Positions 33,009 to 33,066 of a stretch of DNA of 33,066 bases are shown in pieces. Source of the stretch: Alphaproteobacteria bacterium (GTDB lineage: Bacteria; Pseudomonadota; Alphaproteobacteria; Sphingomonadales; Sphingomonadaceae); assembly GCA_003241875.1 (NCBI GenBank), contig QBLU01000034.1, forward strand, positions 5,000 to 38,065. The letters run 5' to 3'. The notes beneath the pieces were generated by a model. The model worked only from the letters and a program-made list of their open reading frames with translations, ran no database searches and had not been told where the DNA came from. Position 1 is the stretch's first letter, and every line of letters starts with the position of its first letter. A program made the position numbers and the translations under genes.

Positions 33009-33066
33009 GTGGATTGCAGTTTCGTTGAACCAGGAAGGCCCGCTCAGGCTGAGCTTGTCGAAGCCG
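33009..33066 (+). repeat. 58-base direct repeat, copy 2 (cut by window end)
   Basis: Identical to 32808-32865 over all 58 bases available. The window ends within or at the end of the copy, so its true length and a following inverted arm cannot be judged. Confidence 0.9.

Noticed and set aside
32808-33066. CRISPR array
   Set aside because: Only two direct copies, a long 143-base spacer containing an inverted copy, and no cas gene; it fits interspersed palindromic repeats better.

Overview
The window comes from a high-GC (roughly 68-70 %) alphaproteobacterium, most likely of the order Sphingomonadales. Three points support this. Three secreted proteins end in the PEPxxWA-CTERM form of the PEP-CTERM sorting signal. 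DUF2794 lies next to an EpsC-type serine acetyltransferase. Two families of interspersed palindromic repeats have the look of those scattered through sphingomonad genomes. The genus cannot be fixed from sequence alone. No rRNA, tRNA, CRISPR array, transposase or phage gene was seen, so this reads as chromosomal core and near-core DNA with a few accessory spots.

Layout. 1-2680: phosphate signalling, phoR (5' end outside the window), phoU and phoB, with a Pho-box-like repeat between phoR and phoU and no pst transporter genes between them. 2759-3661: an SDR dehydrogenase. 3720-3879: an inverted repeat cluster. 3910-4934 (minus): cysE then DUF2794. 5076-5315: a doubtful small ORF. 5396-6612 (minus): ahpC-ahpD, divergent from oxyR (6737), which is translationally coupled to a quinone oxidoreductase and followed by an aldehyde dehydrogenase. 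10091-11605 (minus): a membrane glycosyltransferase-like protein. 11649-13081: a 2H phosphoesterase and bamD. 13139-14466: csbD, a MAPEG protein and an MBL-fold hydrolase. 14797-15570: first PEPxxWA-CTERM protein. 15634-18780: a fatty acid hydroxylase/sterol desaturase, an S9 peptidase and a DUF1428 protein. 18921-20633: a pabB-pabC fusion. 20677-21267 (minus): second PEPxxWA-CTERM protein. 21501-24587: aspartate aminotransferase, an alpha/beta hydrolase and a di-haem cytochrome c. 24597-24881 (minus): an unrecognised small gene of lower GC, next to a palindromic repeat. 25172-30701 (minus): an RND efflux operon (membrane fusion protein, then RND pump) followed by DUF445. 30894-31968: a GlsB/YeaQ-type membrane protein and a SIMPL-domain protein. 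32095-32733: third PEPxxWA-CTERM protein with a strong terminator. 32808-33066: a repeat cluster cut by the window end.

How it works together. The clearest system-level signal is that all three PEPxxWA-CTERM genes, spread over 18 kb and on both strands, have a sigma-54-type -24/-12 element (GG-N10-GC, or GT in one case) 40-120 bases upstream of the start. This points to a dispersed, co-regulated surface or exopolysaccharide-associated regulon whose exosortase and enhancer-binding regulator must lie outside the window. A second module is peroxide defence: a mycobacterial-type AhpC/AhpD pair faces OxyR, and OxyR shares an operon with enzymes expected to handle quinones and aldehydes. Starts were chosen by ribosome-binding site and by family length; alternatives are given in the entries.
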